Shown piece after piece: positions 52,012 to 60,485 of a stretch of DNA of 64,000 nt. Both the position numbers and the translations under genes were made by a program. The notes below the pieces were generated by a model, which was given only the letters and a program-made list of their open reading frames with translations, ran no database searches and was not told the DNA's origin. The DNA lies in assembly GCA_045106855.1 (NCBI GenBank), contig JBGCFI010000011.1:141493-205492 (forward strand), given 5' to 3'. The DNA is from Granulosicoccus sp045106855. GTDB lineage: Bacteria > Pseudomonadota > Gammaproteobacteria > Granulosicoccales > Granulosicoccaceae. The stretch's first letter is position 1. Each line of letters opens with the position of its first letter.

Positions 52012-52911
52012 CTACGAGTCAAAGGCACTTTTAGCTCCACCACTTCGCTGTGTCTGAAATATTGATGAGGCATCGTCTGGTGGTGGCAGTGGCATCGTTA
52101 CGGGAACTTCACGGAGCCGCGGTATCGTACTTTGATGTCCGCAGACCGTATTGTTATTGAAGTATTCCCATAGCTCTTGTTGGCTCATTGCGGTAAACGA
52201 ACTTAATGCACCGGCAATTGGCCAGGCATCGGCTGCTGCGAGTTCGTAGAGCAGTAGCAGACGAGGATTGTCACCCATGTTCGGTGCGCTACCATGAGTG
52301 GTGCGAACATGGTGAATACTTAACGATCCCGCCTTTCCCGTTATGCTCACAGCATCATCGAGCCTTGCTGACTTGTCGTCTGGATGAATAGCTCCGCAGA
52401 AGACACCTTCATTAAAATGGGATAAGACAGGCTCTTTGTGACTACCCGGAATCATTTGGAGCGGGCCGTCTTCCGGGCCGATATCGCTTAGCATGACACC
52501 TACGGCTAACAGGTCATCATTGGTGTGCGGATAAAATGACCAGTCCTGATGCCACTCTACCGGTGCACCCCCTTGCGCAGCTTTGGTATTAAGCTTAGAG
52601 TTATTCATGCGGATATGCTCGCCAAGCAATGGCTGGATAAGCTCCAGAAGTGAGTCGCTTCGTAAATATTCCCTGAAAACCGGGTGTACTTCGTGCGGAG
52701 TCTTGATTCTATTCAATCGAGGATTTTCCAGGCAGTGACCCTTGTCCAGATCATAGACATCCGTGTTGTGGTTCACCTGGCGAGATTGTTCGATAAGATC
52801 CAGCGTAACAGACTGCAACCGGCCCAGCATATCGGGTGGTACAGCGTTTTCAATGAGTACGAAGCCATCTCGTTCGTAGTCTTGTTTTTGCTGTTGGGTC
52901 AGTGTCGGCAT
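52012..52911 (-). CDS. Phytanoyl-CoA dioxygenase (PhyH) family protein
   Basis: The 299-residue Fe(II)/2-oxoglutarate-dependent oxygenase has iron ligands H121 and D123 (EWHQDWSFYPH) and a distal His near 206 (HHVRTTHGSAPN), with R217 (NPRLLLLYE) to bind 2-oxoglutarate. The protein lacks the ectoine hydroxylase signature, so EctD is unlikely. It is divergent from the molybdenum hydroxylase pair with 312 bp between. Whether they belong to one pathway is open; both could act on aromatic or heterocyclic compounds. Confidence 0.87.
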   Translation of the reverse strand: MPTLTQQQKQDYERDGFVLIENAVPPDMLGRLQSVTLDLIEQSRQVNHNTDVYDLDKGHCLENPRLNRIKTPHEVHPVFREYLRSDSLLELIQPLLGEHIRMNNSKLNTKAAQGGAPVEWHQDWSFYPHTNDDLLAVGVMLSDIGPEDGPLQMIPGSHKEPVLSHFNEGVFCGAIHPDDKSARLDDAVSITGKAGSLSIHHVRTTHGSAPNMGDNPRLLLLYELAAADAWPIAGALSSFTAMSQQELWEYFNNNTVCGHQSTIPRLREVPVTMPLPPPDDASSIFQTQRSGGAKSAFDS

Positions 52912-53223
52912 AGAATAATTCCGATGGTATGAAGGGCAGAGTCCAAATCATTTTACGGCTTATGTATCTGGCAATCCAATGTGATGATGTGATTGTTAGT
53001 GAACTCCAGGCGTTGAAGATCGTCAAGGTACTGCCGTCCTGAGAACTGGTAGCTCGCTCGTCCACCAGAAATTTTACATGTTCAGGGGTCTGGGATTGCG
53101 CATATCCGGGAACCTTATGGATTTTCGGGGTTTTTGCTTACTCTGATGCGCATGGAACACAATGGATTCCCAGTGTATCCTTGACTTACAACAGCCTTGT
53201 TTTCTAACCCATAGTGCTTGCTT
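52912..53223. other. Intergenic region between divergent PhyH and IorA-type genes
   Basis: These 312 bases should contain the divergent promoters. I see no strong palindrome, RNA gene or gene-like frame. Confidence 0.5.
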
Positions 53224-53679
53224 ATGATCAATCTGGACATCAACGGCGAGAAACACTCGCTCGACATAGAGCCTGATATGCCGTTGCTATGGGTATTGCG
53301 TGAAGAAGTTGAGCTGCGAGGCACCAAGTTCGGGTGTGGCCTGGGCATGTGTGGGGCTTGCACAGTACACCTGGACGGTGCCCCGGTACGTTCCTGTGTT
53401 TTTCCAGTGAGCGCAGCTGTTGGCAGGAAGATCAGTACTATTGAGTCAGTAGGTACCCCCGAGGTGCCCCATGCAGTTCAGCGCGCATGGATAGAACATC
53501 AGGTGCCACAGTGTGGTTATTGTCAGTCTGGAATGCAGATGGCTGCCATTGCATTGTTAAACAATATAGCGCAGCCCAGCGATGAAGATATAGACAACGC
53601 AATGACCAACCTGTGTCGTTGCGGAACTTATGATCGAATTCGAGCGGCCGTAAAAACTGCTGCAAAGGAGCTGGTGTAG
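53224..53679 (+). CDS. (2Fe-2S)-binding subunit of a molybdenum hydroxylase (IorA/CoxS type)
   Basis: From ATG 53224 the protein has 151 residues. All eight cluster cysteines are visible: C38, C43, C46 and C58 (plant-ferredoxin type, GCGLGMCGAC) and C97, C100, C131 and C133 (CGYCQSG and CRCGTY). This is the small subunit of two-component enzymes such as isoquinoline 1-oxidoreductase and aldehyde oxidases. Its stop overlaps the large-subunit GTG start by one base. Confidence 0.92.
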   Translation: MINLDINGEKHSLDIEPDMPLLWVLREEVELRGTKFGCGLGMCGACTVHLDGAPVRSCVFPVSAAVGRKISTIESVGTPEVPHAVQRAWIEHQVPQCGYCQSGMQMAAIALLNNIAQPSDEDIDNAMTNLCRCGTYDRIRAAVKTAAKELV

Positions 53680-55880
53680 TGGGTGTTACCAGGCGGTTTT
53701 TCATGGTGAGCGGTGCCGCTATCGGTGGTGGGTTGCTACTGGGTGTTGGTGGTCTGGGGGCACATTTGCAAACTCACGATCGTTTGGGTACCCAGCGCAA
53801 GGGCAACGATGGTGAAGACTCTGCGCAAGTCAACCTATGGATACGAATCTCACCCGATAACAGAATCATTGTCATAAACCCACACACAGATATGGGTCAG
53901 GGAAGTGGCACCGGCTTATTACAGATTGTTGCAGACGAACTGGATGCGGACTGGTTACAAATGCGCATAGAGCAAGCACCCGCTGATCCGGCTTATTCGA
54001 ACGGCAAGGTGTTTGAAGGCTTTGTACGCGAAATGCATACACCGCCGGAGTGGGCAAGTACGCTGCTCGAAAACGGTTTCTATCGACTTGGCGATTTAAT
54101 GAAAATGCAAATGACCGGTGGCAGTTCTGCGGTGCGATTTACCGGCTGGGATGCCATGCGTAAAGCTGCTGCAGCCACTCGGCAAATGCTTCTGACGGCT
54201 GCCGCTGAAAAACTTGACGCGCCCATTGATGCGCTGACCACTGAGCTGGGTACCGTCTTACATACCATATCCGGTAAATCGTTCACCTATGGCGAACTTG
54301 CCACAGAAGCCTCGCTACTGGCTAGTCCAGAAAACGTATCGCTTAAAGCTCTAAATCAATATCGATTTGTCGGGCAGTCGGTTGCGCGCGTTGATATCCC
54401 CGCAAAAGTATTCAGTAATACCGATTACGGTATCGATGCCGTAGTGCCGGGTATGCAATACGCAGCGGTTGCAACTAGCGGTGTGTTTGGTGCACAGGTG
54501 ATATCGATCGATAACCTCGCCGACGTAAAATCTGCACGTGGCGTTAGTGATGTTTTGATTGTTCCCGATGGTGTAGCTGTTGTAGCTGATAACCCTTGGC
54601 GTGCAGAGAAAGCAGTACGCGCTGTAACTTTTACGCGCGAACCGCATGAAAATGACACTCTGAATACCGAGTCATTGGTCGCAGCACAGCGCAAAGCGCT
54701 ATCCGGGTCGTTAACCAGTGCTATGAGTATTGGTAAACCTGACGAGCAAGATGCCGCTGTAACGGCTGAGTATCTGGTGCCTTACCTTGCACATTCCACT
54801 CTTGAACCGATGAACGCAACAGTGTGGCAAGAGAACGGTAAGCTACATATCATCTGTGGTGTGCAGAATCCACTTCTGGCAAAATCGCGAGCCGCAAAAG
54901 AGGCGGGTTTGGCTCTTGACGATGTTGTACTGCATACACGGCAGATGGGCGGCGGCTTTGGCAGACGAGTTGCGTTTAGTATGTCGGGTGATGAGCCTCT
55001 GAACTGGCTGGTGCAGGCAGTACGGATTGCTGTGGACTCGGGAAAACCTGTAAAGACAACTTGGTCCCGTGAAACCGACACTCGAAGCGACATGTATCGA
55101 CCCATGGTTATGGCTCAATTCGCTGGCGCGTTAGGTGATGATGGTAAACCCAGCCTGTGGCGGTCGCGCAGCTATGGTAAAGAGATGAATATCAAAGCGG
55201 TAGCCCCCGCTTACCAGATACCCCATGTAGCAATCAGCTTTGTGGATCAGCCACATCCGGTTCCCACGGGTTTCTGGCGCAGCGTAGAACATTCACAACA
55301 TGGCTTTTTTATTGAGAGTTTTATTGACGAATTGGCTTCGAACGCTGGGGCCGATCCTTTGACATATCGCAAGAGTTTACTTGTGCAAAATTCACCGGCC
55401 TTCAAGGTTCTGGAAAAGGTTGCAGAGATGTCTGGATGGCGCAACGGAGTGGATAATCGAGGGCGTGCCATGGGGGTAGCGATGGTACAGAGTTTTGGAT
55501 CAACGGTTGCTCAAGTTGTCGAAGCGTCTATAACACCGAATGGTCCAGCGGCGCATCGCGTCTGGTGTGCGGTAGACTGCGGGGTCGCCGTTAACCCTCA
55601 GGCGATCGAGGCGCAAGTGCAGGGTTCGGTTAGCTACGCTTTGTCTGCGGCGTTGTATGGCAAATGTGATCTGAAGGATGGTGGTGTTGTGCAAAGTAAT
55701 TTTCACGACTACAAATTAGTGGGAATGGCCCAGGCACCGCGGGTTGAGGTAGAGCTGCTAAAGCTGGGTAGCCAGGTTGGTGGCGTGGGTGAAATCGGAG
55801 TACCCCCATTGGCACCGGCTTTGTGTAACGCGCTAGCTGTGTTGGACGGTGATCGTCGGCGCAGTTTGCCATTGGTATGA
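53679..55880 (+). CDS. Molybdopterin-binding large subunit, isoquinoline 1-oxidoreductase type
   Basis: The 733-residue protein begins with a Tat-like signal (TRRFFMVSGAAIGGGLLLG), so the complex is exported folded. It has the xanthine-dehydrogenase large-subunit fold: TDMGQGSGTGLLQIVADEL (about 68-86), QMGGGFGRRVAF near residue 426 and IGVPPLAPALCNALA at the C-terminus, where the usual catalytic Glu region reads GVGEIGVPP. No XdhC chaperone or cytochrome c partner is adjacent, so both must be encoded elsewhere. The substrate (N-heterocycle or aldehyde) cannot be fixed. Confidence 0.9.
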   Translation: MGVTRRFFMVSGAAIGGGLLLGVGGLGAHLQTHDRLGTQRKGNDGEDSAQVNLWIRISPDNRIIVINPHTDMGQGSGTGLLQIVADELDADWLQMRIEQAPADPAYSNGKVFEGFVREMHTPPEWASTLLENGFYRLGDLMKMQMTGGSSAVRFTGWDAMRKAAAATRQMLLTAAAEKLDAPIDALTTELGTVLHTISGKSFTYGELATEASLLASPENVSLKALNQYRFVGQSVARVDIPAKVFSNTDYGIDAVVPGMQYAAVATSGVFGAQVISIDNLADVKSARGVSDVLIVPDGVAVVADNPWRAEKAVRAVTFTREPHENDTLNTESLVAAQRKALSGSLTSAMSIGKPDEQDAAVTAEYLVPYLAHSTLEPMNATVWQENGKLHIICGVQNPLLAKSRAAKEAGLALDDVVLHTRQMGGGFGRRVAFSMSGDEPLNWLVQAVRIAVDSGKPVKTTWSRETDTRSDMYRPMVMAQFAGALGDDGKPSLWRSRSYGKEMNIKAVAPAYQIPHVAISFVDQPHPVPTGFWRSVEHSQHGFFIESFIDELASNAGADPLTYRKSLLVQNSPAFKVLEKVAEMSGWRNGVDNRGRAMGVAMVQSFGSTVAQVVEASITPNGPAAHRVWCAVDCGVAVNPQAIEAQVQGSVSYALSAALYGKCDLKDGGVVQSNFHDYKLVGMAQAPRVEVELLKLGSQVGGVGEIGVPPLAPALCNALAVLDGDRRRSLPLV

Positions 55881-56208
55881 AAGTCAATAAAAGCAATTCG
55901 AGCAATGGCCCGAGAGGGGGGGCGTGCCCTGGATGCGATTTGTAGGCTGCATCACACTGTGCTACCGGATGCCCCAAGTTGATGGCATCATCTGTTCATA
56001 TCGTAACCCGTGGGTTACAGCTGCAGATACACGCTATTGTCTGGTCTACTAGTTTTTTCGCTGTTGCAGCAGGATGTGTGATGCAGGTTTGGTTGCACAC
56101 GACAGCGTTTCAAATACAGAAAATGACCTGTATTATCGGACTTCATGATGTTGGTGGATCGCATCCAACATCGACAATATACCTGCCGATTAAAAACCAG
56201 ACACCTTA

Positions 56209-57588
56209 ATGAGATATCTATTATTTTCGCTGGGGGCTCTTACTATGATAGTAGAGTTTTCCATCCCAAGGCTTATAGCGCCAGCCTATGGAAATACCTT
56301 GTTCTCATGGACCGCTATCATCAGTGTCGTGCTCGTCTCCATGACGGTTGGATATTATGTTGGTGGCCGCATATCGAACAGTTCTCGAACGCCTTTTCTG
56401 ATTGTTGCATTTGGATTGATGTCGGCTATCTGGACAATTCTGATAGCAGTTGGCGGAAGCATTATTGTCGGCATGTTATCAGGACTCAATCTGATCGTTG
56501 GGCCAGTGGTTACGTCCATTATATTCGCACTAGTACCCACGTTTCTAAATGCTGCGATTGTACCCATGGCCATTTCTACTTTTGATGAACCATCGGGTTC
56601 CGCATCGGGTAAATGTTTTTCGATTTCTACGGTTGGAAGTATTACGGGGGTCATTCTGACGGGTTACGTTTTGTTACCCCTGCTAGGTGTCAGTGGTACC
56701 TTGTTAACAGGAAGCGCATTGTTCTTCCTGGCGCTGGTTTTCTTTCGACCTAAAGCATTAGGCGTGGCAGGCCTATCGGCTATCATGGCAATTGCCTGGT
56801 GGATAACAAGCCAAGCCCAATCCAGCGATTTACTGGTTGATCATAGCAACGGGTACCACCGCATAAAGATCAAGGAGTTGGCTAGTGAGGGTGAAGTATC
56901 ACGCTACATTTATCTTGATAGTACGCTAGAAGGTGTAACGCAGTTAGGTAGTGTCACATCCTATTTGCCGGGAGTCACTCAACTGGCTGCTGATTTGAGT
57001 AACATTGAATCAGCATTGGTTATTGGTGGAGGTGCTTTTGCTACGCCAAGGTACTTAAAGAAGATATTTCCCAACGCAACTGTTGATGTGATTGAGCTTG
57101 ATCCGGATGTAATCAAGTATGGTTATGAATATATGGAGCTTGACGATCAAGTCAATGTCTATAGTGGTGATGGTCGAAACGTCCTGCGATCAATGGACAA
57201 GAAATATGATCTTATATTCAATGATGCATTTAGAGGTTTTAAAAATATTCCGTCACATATGACGACTATCGAATTCAACAAATTAGTCAAGAGTAAACTA
57301 ACAGCTAAAGGGATATACGCCGTAAATGTCAGGGGATATCCATCAGACTCCTACCTGGCTGCCAGCTTGCTGAAAACGCTAAAAAATGATTTTCCATACC
57401 TGTCAGAAACCGGTCAGAATGCCAGCAATGTCATCACTGTTGCCAGTGATTTCCAGTTGCCTTTCGGGAACGCATTAACAGGTAATTATGATAACGGTCT
57501 TTTGCTGACTGATAATCGTTCACCCACTGAAATGTTAATAATGGCTGACGTCATCAGAAAAAAACTGGGAACAAAACATTTGAATTGA
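56209..57588 (+). CDS. Membrane-fused spermidine synthase-like protein
   Basis: The 459-residue protein has about seven N-terminal transmembrane helices (residues 1-205; VVLVSMTVGYYVGGRISN is characteristic) and a C-terminal SAM-methyltransferase-like domain of the aminopropyltransferase class: SALVIGGGAFATPRYLKKIF, VIELDPDVIKYG (acidic ribose-binding residue), and YDLIFNDAFRG, which replaces the DxxDP active-site motif. Similar fusions are usually annotated as spermidine synthase-like with unknown activity. ATG 56209 overlaps an upstream TAA. It is probably not a true spermidine synthase. Confidence 0.82.
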   Translation: MRYLLFSLGALTMIVEFSIPRLIAPAYGNTLFSWTAIISVVLVSMTVGYYVGGRISNSSRTPFLIVAFGLMSAIWTILIAVGGSIIVGMLSGLNLIVGPVVTSIIFALVPTFLNAAIVPMAISTFDEPSGSASGKCFSISTVGSITGVILTGYVLLPLLGVSGTLLTGSALFFLALVFFRPKALGVAGLSAIMAIAWWITSQAQSSDLLVDHSNGYHRIKIKELASEGEVSRYIYLDSTLEGVTQLGSVTSYLPGVTQLAADLSNIESALVIGGGAFATPRYLKKIFPNATVDVIELDPDVIKYGYEYMELDDQVNVYSGDGRNVLRSMDKKYDLIFNDAFRGFKNIPSHMTTIEFNKLVKSKLTAKGIYAVNVRGYPSDSYLAASLLKTLKNDFPYLSETGQNASNVITVASDFQLPFGNALTGNYDNGLLLTDNRSPTEMLIMADVIRKKLGTKHLN

Positions 57589-57599
57589 GTTAGGGCAAT

Positions 57600-57660
57600 C
57601 CTGCCTAACGGCTGAAACGCTGGGAGGCAGGCCCGGATTAAGGTGATATTCCCGGGTCTT
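57600..57660. terminator. Hairpin region after the spermidine synthase-like gene
   Basis: CCTGCCT (57600-57606) and AGGCAGG (57625-57631) are perfect 7-bp arms with an 18-nt loop. Just downstream, GGCCCGG pairs with CCGGGTC and is followed by TCTTT. A terminator for the plus-strand gene is possible but weakly supported. Confidence 0.35.
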
Positions 57661-57768
57661 TCCTCGCCCAATCCACCAGTGTTCTGTCGAGTGATTGCAC
57701 ATCGGTATATCAATCGTGAGCCTTGTTTCAGGTTTCAGTGCTCCATGCCTTTTTGTTACTGATGCGTT

Positions 57769-57981
57769 CTAGCGTCGCCAGAAGGGTTTTTTTACTTCAT
57801 TAAGTGCCGCCTCGGTGCTCAGCCCGATGTCCCGGTGTAATCGATCCCTATCGTTTAGCAGTAGCTCAAATAGTTGTTTGCGGGTTCTGTAGCGGTGCAG
57901 CCATAGGCGCCACGTGGCACCTGAAATCTGAGGGCTATTTTCCTGCGCCTTGTTGATTTCCAGTCTCGAAGAGTATCCCAT
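57769..57981 (-). CDS. DUF1127 family small protein
   Basis: From ATG 57981 the protein has 70 residues; a TTG at 58047 would make 92. The conserved C-terminal pattern is clear: a basic amphipathic helix (LWLHRYRTRKQLFELLLNDR) and then LHRDIGLSTEAALNEVKKPF-WRR, as in YjiS-like proteins, some of which affect phosphate or stress physiology and bind RNA or proteins. It is divergent from a MocR-type regulator, a pairing seen repeatedly in proteobacteria. Confidence 0.75.
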   Translation of the reverse strand: MGYSSRLEINKAQENSPQISGATWRLWLHRYRTRKQLFELLLNDRDRLHRDIGLSTEAALNEVKKPFWRR

Positions 57982-58155
57982 TGTTTTGGCTCGTCTATGT
58001 GGGCAGACACCAGCATAGAAAGCGTCTGACCGAGCGGGCAGGGACAATATCAGATGTTTATCGGCGTACCAGGGGCTTGGATTGGATCACTGTTATGGCT
58101 GGTTTTACCGAAATCTGTACCTCAAATACGAATTCTCTGTTGTTATAGTGTACAG

Positions 58156-59580
58156 ATGAGAGTGGACGCCCCTAAATACCGACAACTGGCCGAACAAACG
58201 CAGCGCCATTTGGAGGCAACAGGCAACGCCGGTGATCGCTTGTTGTCCCTGAGAGATTTTGCCTCGCGTGAGGGCGTGAGCATGAGTACAGCATTGCGTG
58301 TCTATGAAGAATTGGAACGCAGCGGCGTTGTAGTGTCGCGCCAGCGATCCGGGTATTTTTTACAGCGCTCGGCTGTACGTCAGGTAGCGCTGCCTACGGC
58401 CTCGCGAGAGATCCCCGTTGCTCGAAATGAAAAAGAGCTGATGCATGGATTGCAAAGCAGTGCGTGGCATGCGCATCGATTCACGGCTTACTTTGCTAGT
58501 GGCACGCCTGACACATCGATGGCAGGTCAGCGGGAACTTGGACGCATCATTCGCCGGGTTGCCCGTCGCGAGCTTGCTGACTATGGCCCTTTGGCGGGTG
58601 ATGCGCTGCTGAGACAGGAGATCGCGAACCGATACGTGAAATCGGGGATGGAAATGATGCCCGATGAGTTGATAATCACCAGCGGTGCGCAGGAAGCGTT
58701 GTTTATCAGTATAAACATCGTGACGCAACCTGGCGATTTGATTGCGGTGGAATCTCCGACTTATCACGGACTGATCAGTGTGATAAAGCAAAGTGGTCGT
58801 CAGATGGTAGAGATCCCTACAGACTCCGCTACGGGTATTAATTTACCGGCCTTAGGATTGGCACTCTCCGAGTTGCCGGTGAAAGCAATTGTTGTCAGTA
58901 GCTCGGTGCAAAACCCGCTTGGTTGCAGCATGAACGACGAAAGCCGTCAACGGTTGGTGGAGTTGGCCAATGCTCACGATGTCGCACTGGTGGAAGACGA
59001 TACACACGGTGAATTACTCTATGCGCGTCAACGTCAGCGTAATCTAAGCGCCTTCGACACACAAGATCGTGTGATCGTCTGTGGCTCCTTCAGCAAAACA
59101 CTGGCACCTGAGTTACGTGTGGGCTGGCTGAAAGCCCAGCGGTGGTCGCAGGCTGCTCTGGATTTCAAAAGGGCAGTGTCAGCTCGATCGGCGTTAATGC
59201 CACAACAAGCCATAGGGCGTCATATGGCTGAAGGACATTATGATCGTCACATTCGTTTGTCGCGAGATACGTATGCCAAGCGAGGGCGGGCGCTACGTGC
59301 CGTCATCGCTCAATACTTTCCTCAGGGCACACGCATCTCGCAACCAACCGGTGGGTTTCAGATGTGGACAGAGCTTCCGTTGAACTACAGTGCCATGGCG
59401 CTTGCTGAGTATGCGCTTAGTCAAGGTATTGTGATATCACCGGGCGGATTGTTTTCGCATCGAGGTCACTACGGTCATTGCCTGCGTCTTTGCTATTCGA
59501 AATACCAGGACGAAAACCGCGCATCGATTGAATTGATGGGTAACTGGTTGTCGCAAGTTTCTCTGGAGTGCTCTGCTTGA
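58156..59580 (+). CDS. MocR-type (GntR/aminotransferase fusion) transcriptional regulator
   Basis: The ATG at 58156 opens the wHTH domain directly (YRQLAEQTQRHLEATG), so I prefer it to 58054. It gives 474 residues: GntR winged helix (about 1-75; MSTALRVYEELERSGVVVSR), linker, and an aminotransferase class I fold (about 110-470) with ITSGAQEALFISINIVTQPG, SSSVQNPLGCSMN, EDDTHGELLY and the PLP Lys in CGSFSKTLAPELRVGW. Such regulators sense PLP-linked amino compounds. The divergent DUF1127 gene is the likely target. Confidence 0.92.
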   Translation: MRVDAPKYRQLAEQTQRHLEATGNAGDRLLSLRDFASREGVSMSTALRVYEELERSGVVVSRQRSGYFLQRSAVRQVALPTASREIPVARNEKELMHGLQSSAWHAHRFTAYFASGTPDTSMAGQRELGRIIRRVARRELADYGPLAGDALLRQEIANRYVKSGMEMMPDELIITSGAQEALFISINIVTQPGDLIAVESPTYHGLISVIKQSGRQMVEIPTDSATGINLPALGLALSELPVKAIVVSSSVQNPLGCSMNDESRQRLVELANAHDVALVEDDTHGELLYARQRQRNLSAFDTQDRVIVCGSFSKTLAPELRVGWLKAQRWSQAALDFKRAVSARSALMPQQAIGRHMAEGHYDRHIRLSRDTYAKRGRALRAVIAQYFPQGTRISQPTGGFQMWTELPLNYSAMALAEYALSQGIVISPGGLFSHRGHYGHCLRLCYSKYQDENRASIELMGNWLSQVSLECSA

Positions 59581-59705
59581 CGGTCGTGTTGGCTGTCACG
59601 GGTAATCGATAAGGCCTGATTGCCTACTTTTCAGCAACTCCTGATTCGAGATTTTTCAAAACTCTGTGCGATAGTAGGTTTCGAAAAATTGAATACTATT
59701 TTTTG

Positions 59706-59752
59706 CGCAGGGCGACTAAGGCGCCAGACTCACGATCTGGCTTGTCCCTGCG
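59706..59752. other. Compact two-stem RNA-like structure with a tRNA anticodon-arm look
   Basis: Outer arms CGCAGGG (59706-59712) and CCCTGCG (59746-59752) enclose GCCAGA (59723-59728), the 7-nt loop CTCACGA, and TCTGGC (59736-59741). The loop has the C-U-N-N-N-R-A pattern of anticodon loops (CAC at the anticodon position). No T-arm or D-arm follows, and no T-run supports a terminator. It lies between convergent genes. Confidence 0.4.
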
Positions 59753-59778
59753 TAAACAACGAAAATATTGGTGGATTG

Positions 59779-60252
59779 TTAATCTACATTGATACCAATC
59801 AGTTCGACATCAAAAATCAGTGTAGAGCCTGGCTGGATTTTACCTGCGGAGCGGTTTCCATACGCTAAATTGCTGGGGATGAATAGCCGGGTTTTTTCAC
59901 CTTCAACCATCAGTTGTAAACCCTCGGTCCAGCCGGGTATAACCTGGTTAAGACCGAAGGTTATTGGTTCACCTCTGTCTACCGAACTGTCAAATACCGT
60001 GCCGTCGATCAGTGTGCCGTGATAATGCACTTTGACCCGGTCGCTCGCCATGGGATGAGTGCTACCCGAGCCCGCTTCCAGCACTTGATACTGGAGCCCG
60101 GATGGCGTGCTTTGTACATCATCAGACAAAGCATTTTTATCCAGAAAGACTTTACCCAGCTGAATGTTCTCTTCTGCGTTTCCCTTATTCATAAATTGCT
60201 TCGCTATATACAAAATGGCGATAACGGCAAGCAGGATAATAATGATTTTCAT
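59779..60252 (-). CDS. FKBP-type peptidyl-prolyl cis-trans isomerase
   Basis: The 157-residue protein has an N-terminal membrane anchor (residues 1-18, IIIILLAVIAILYIA) and a C-terminal FKBP domain (about 65-157): VKVHYHGTLIDGTVFDSSVD, FGLNQVIPGWTEGLQLM, and YGNRSAGKIQPGSTLIFDVE. It is FklB/FkpA-like, probably anchored in the inner membrane with the domain in the periplasm, where it assists protein folding. It stands alone, convergent with the MocR gene. Confidence 0.92.
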   Translation of the reverse strand: MKIIIILLAVIAILYIAKQFMNKGNAEENIQLGKVFLDKNALSDDVQSTPSGLQYQVLEAGSGSTHPMASDRVKVHYHGTLIDGTVFDSSVDRGEPITFGLNQVIPGWTEGLQLMVEGEKTRLFIPSNLAYGNRSAGKIQPGSTLIFDVELIGINVD

Positions 60253-60485
60253 GACAGGTTACTCTGAAAAGGACGGAACGCGTGAAGCGTAGCGAATTTG
60301 TGGCAAGACTGACAGCTTTGTTTTCTATTGCTCGCTGTCAAGGGATGGAGACAGGTGCATAATTTATGTAAGGGCGCGGCAAGAGCATGGTCTGATCCAG
60401 TGTGGTGTTCGTCAGGATAAATACAGCATGTATTGGTGGAAATTAATTGTGAATTTCGAGGAGAAGGCATTCGTCAGCTTTGGCA

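Noticed and set aside
52012..52911. Ectoine hydroxylase (EctD) identity for the PhyH gene
   Set aside because: The EctD-specific signature around the iron site is absent and no ectoine genes are near.
55979..56209. A 76-codon frame whose stop overlaps the start of the spermidine synthase-like gene (TAATG)
   Set aside because: The overlap hints at coupling, but the composition is not gene-like and no ribosome-binding site precedes it; it may be chance.
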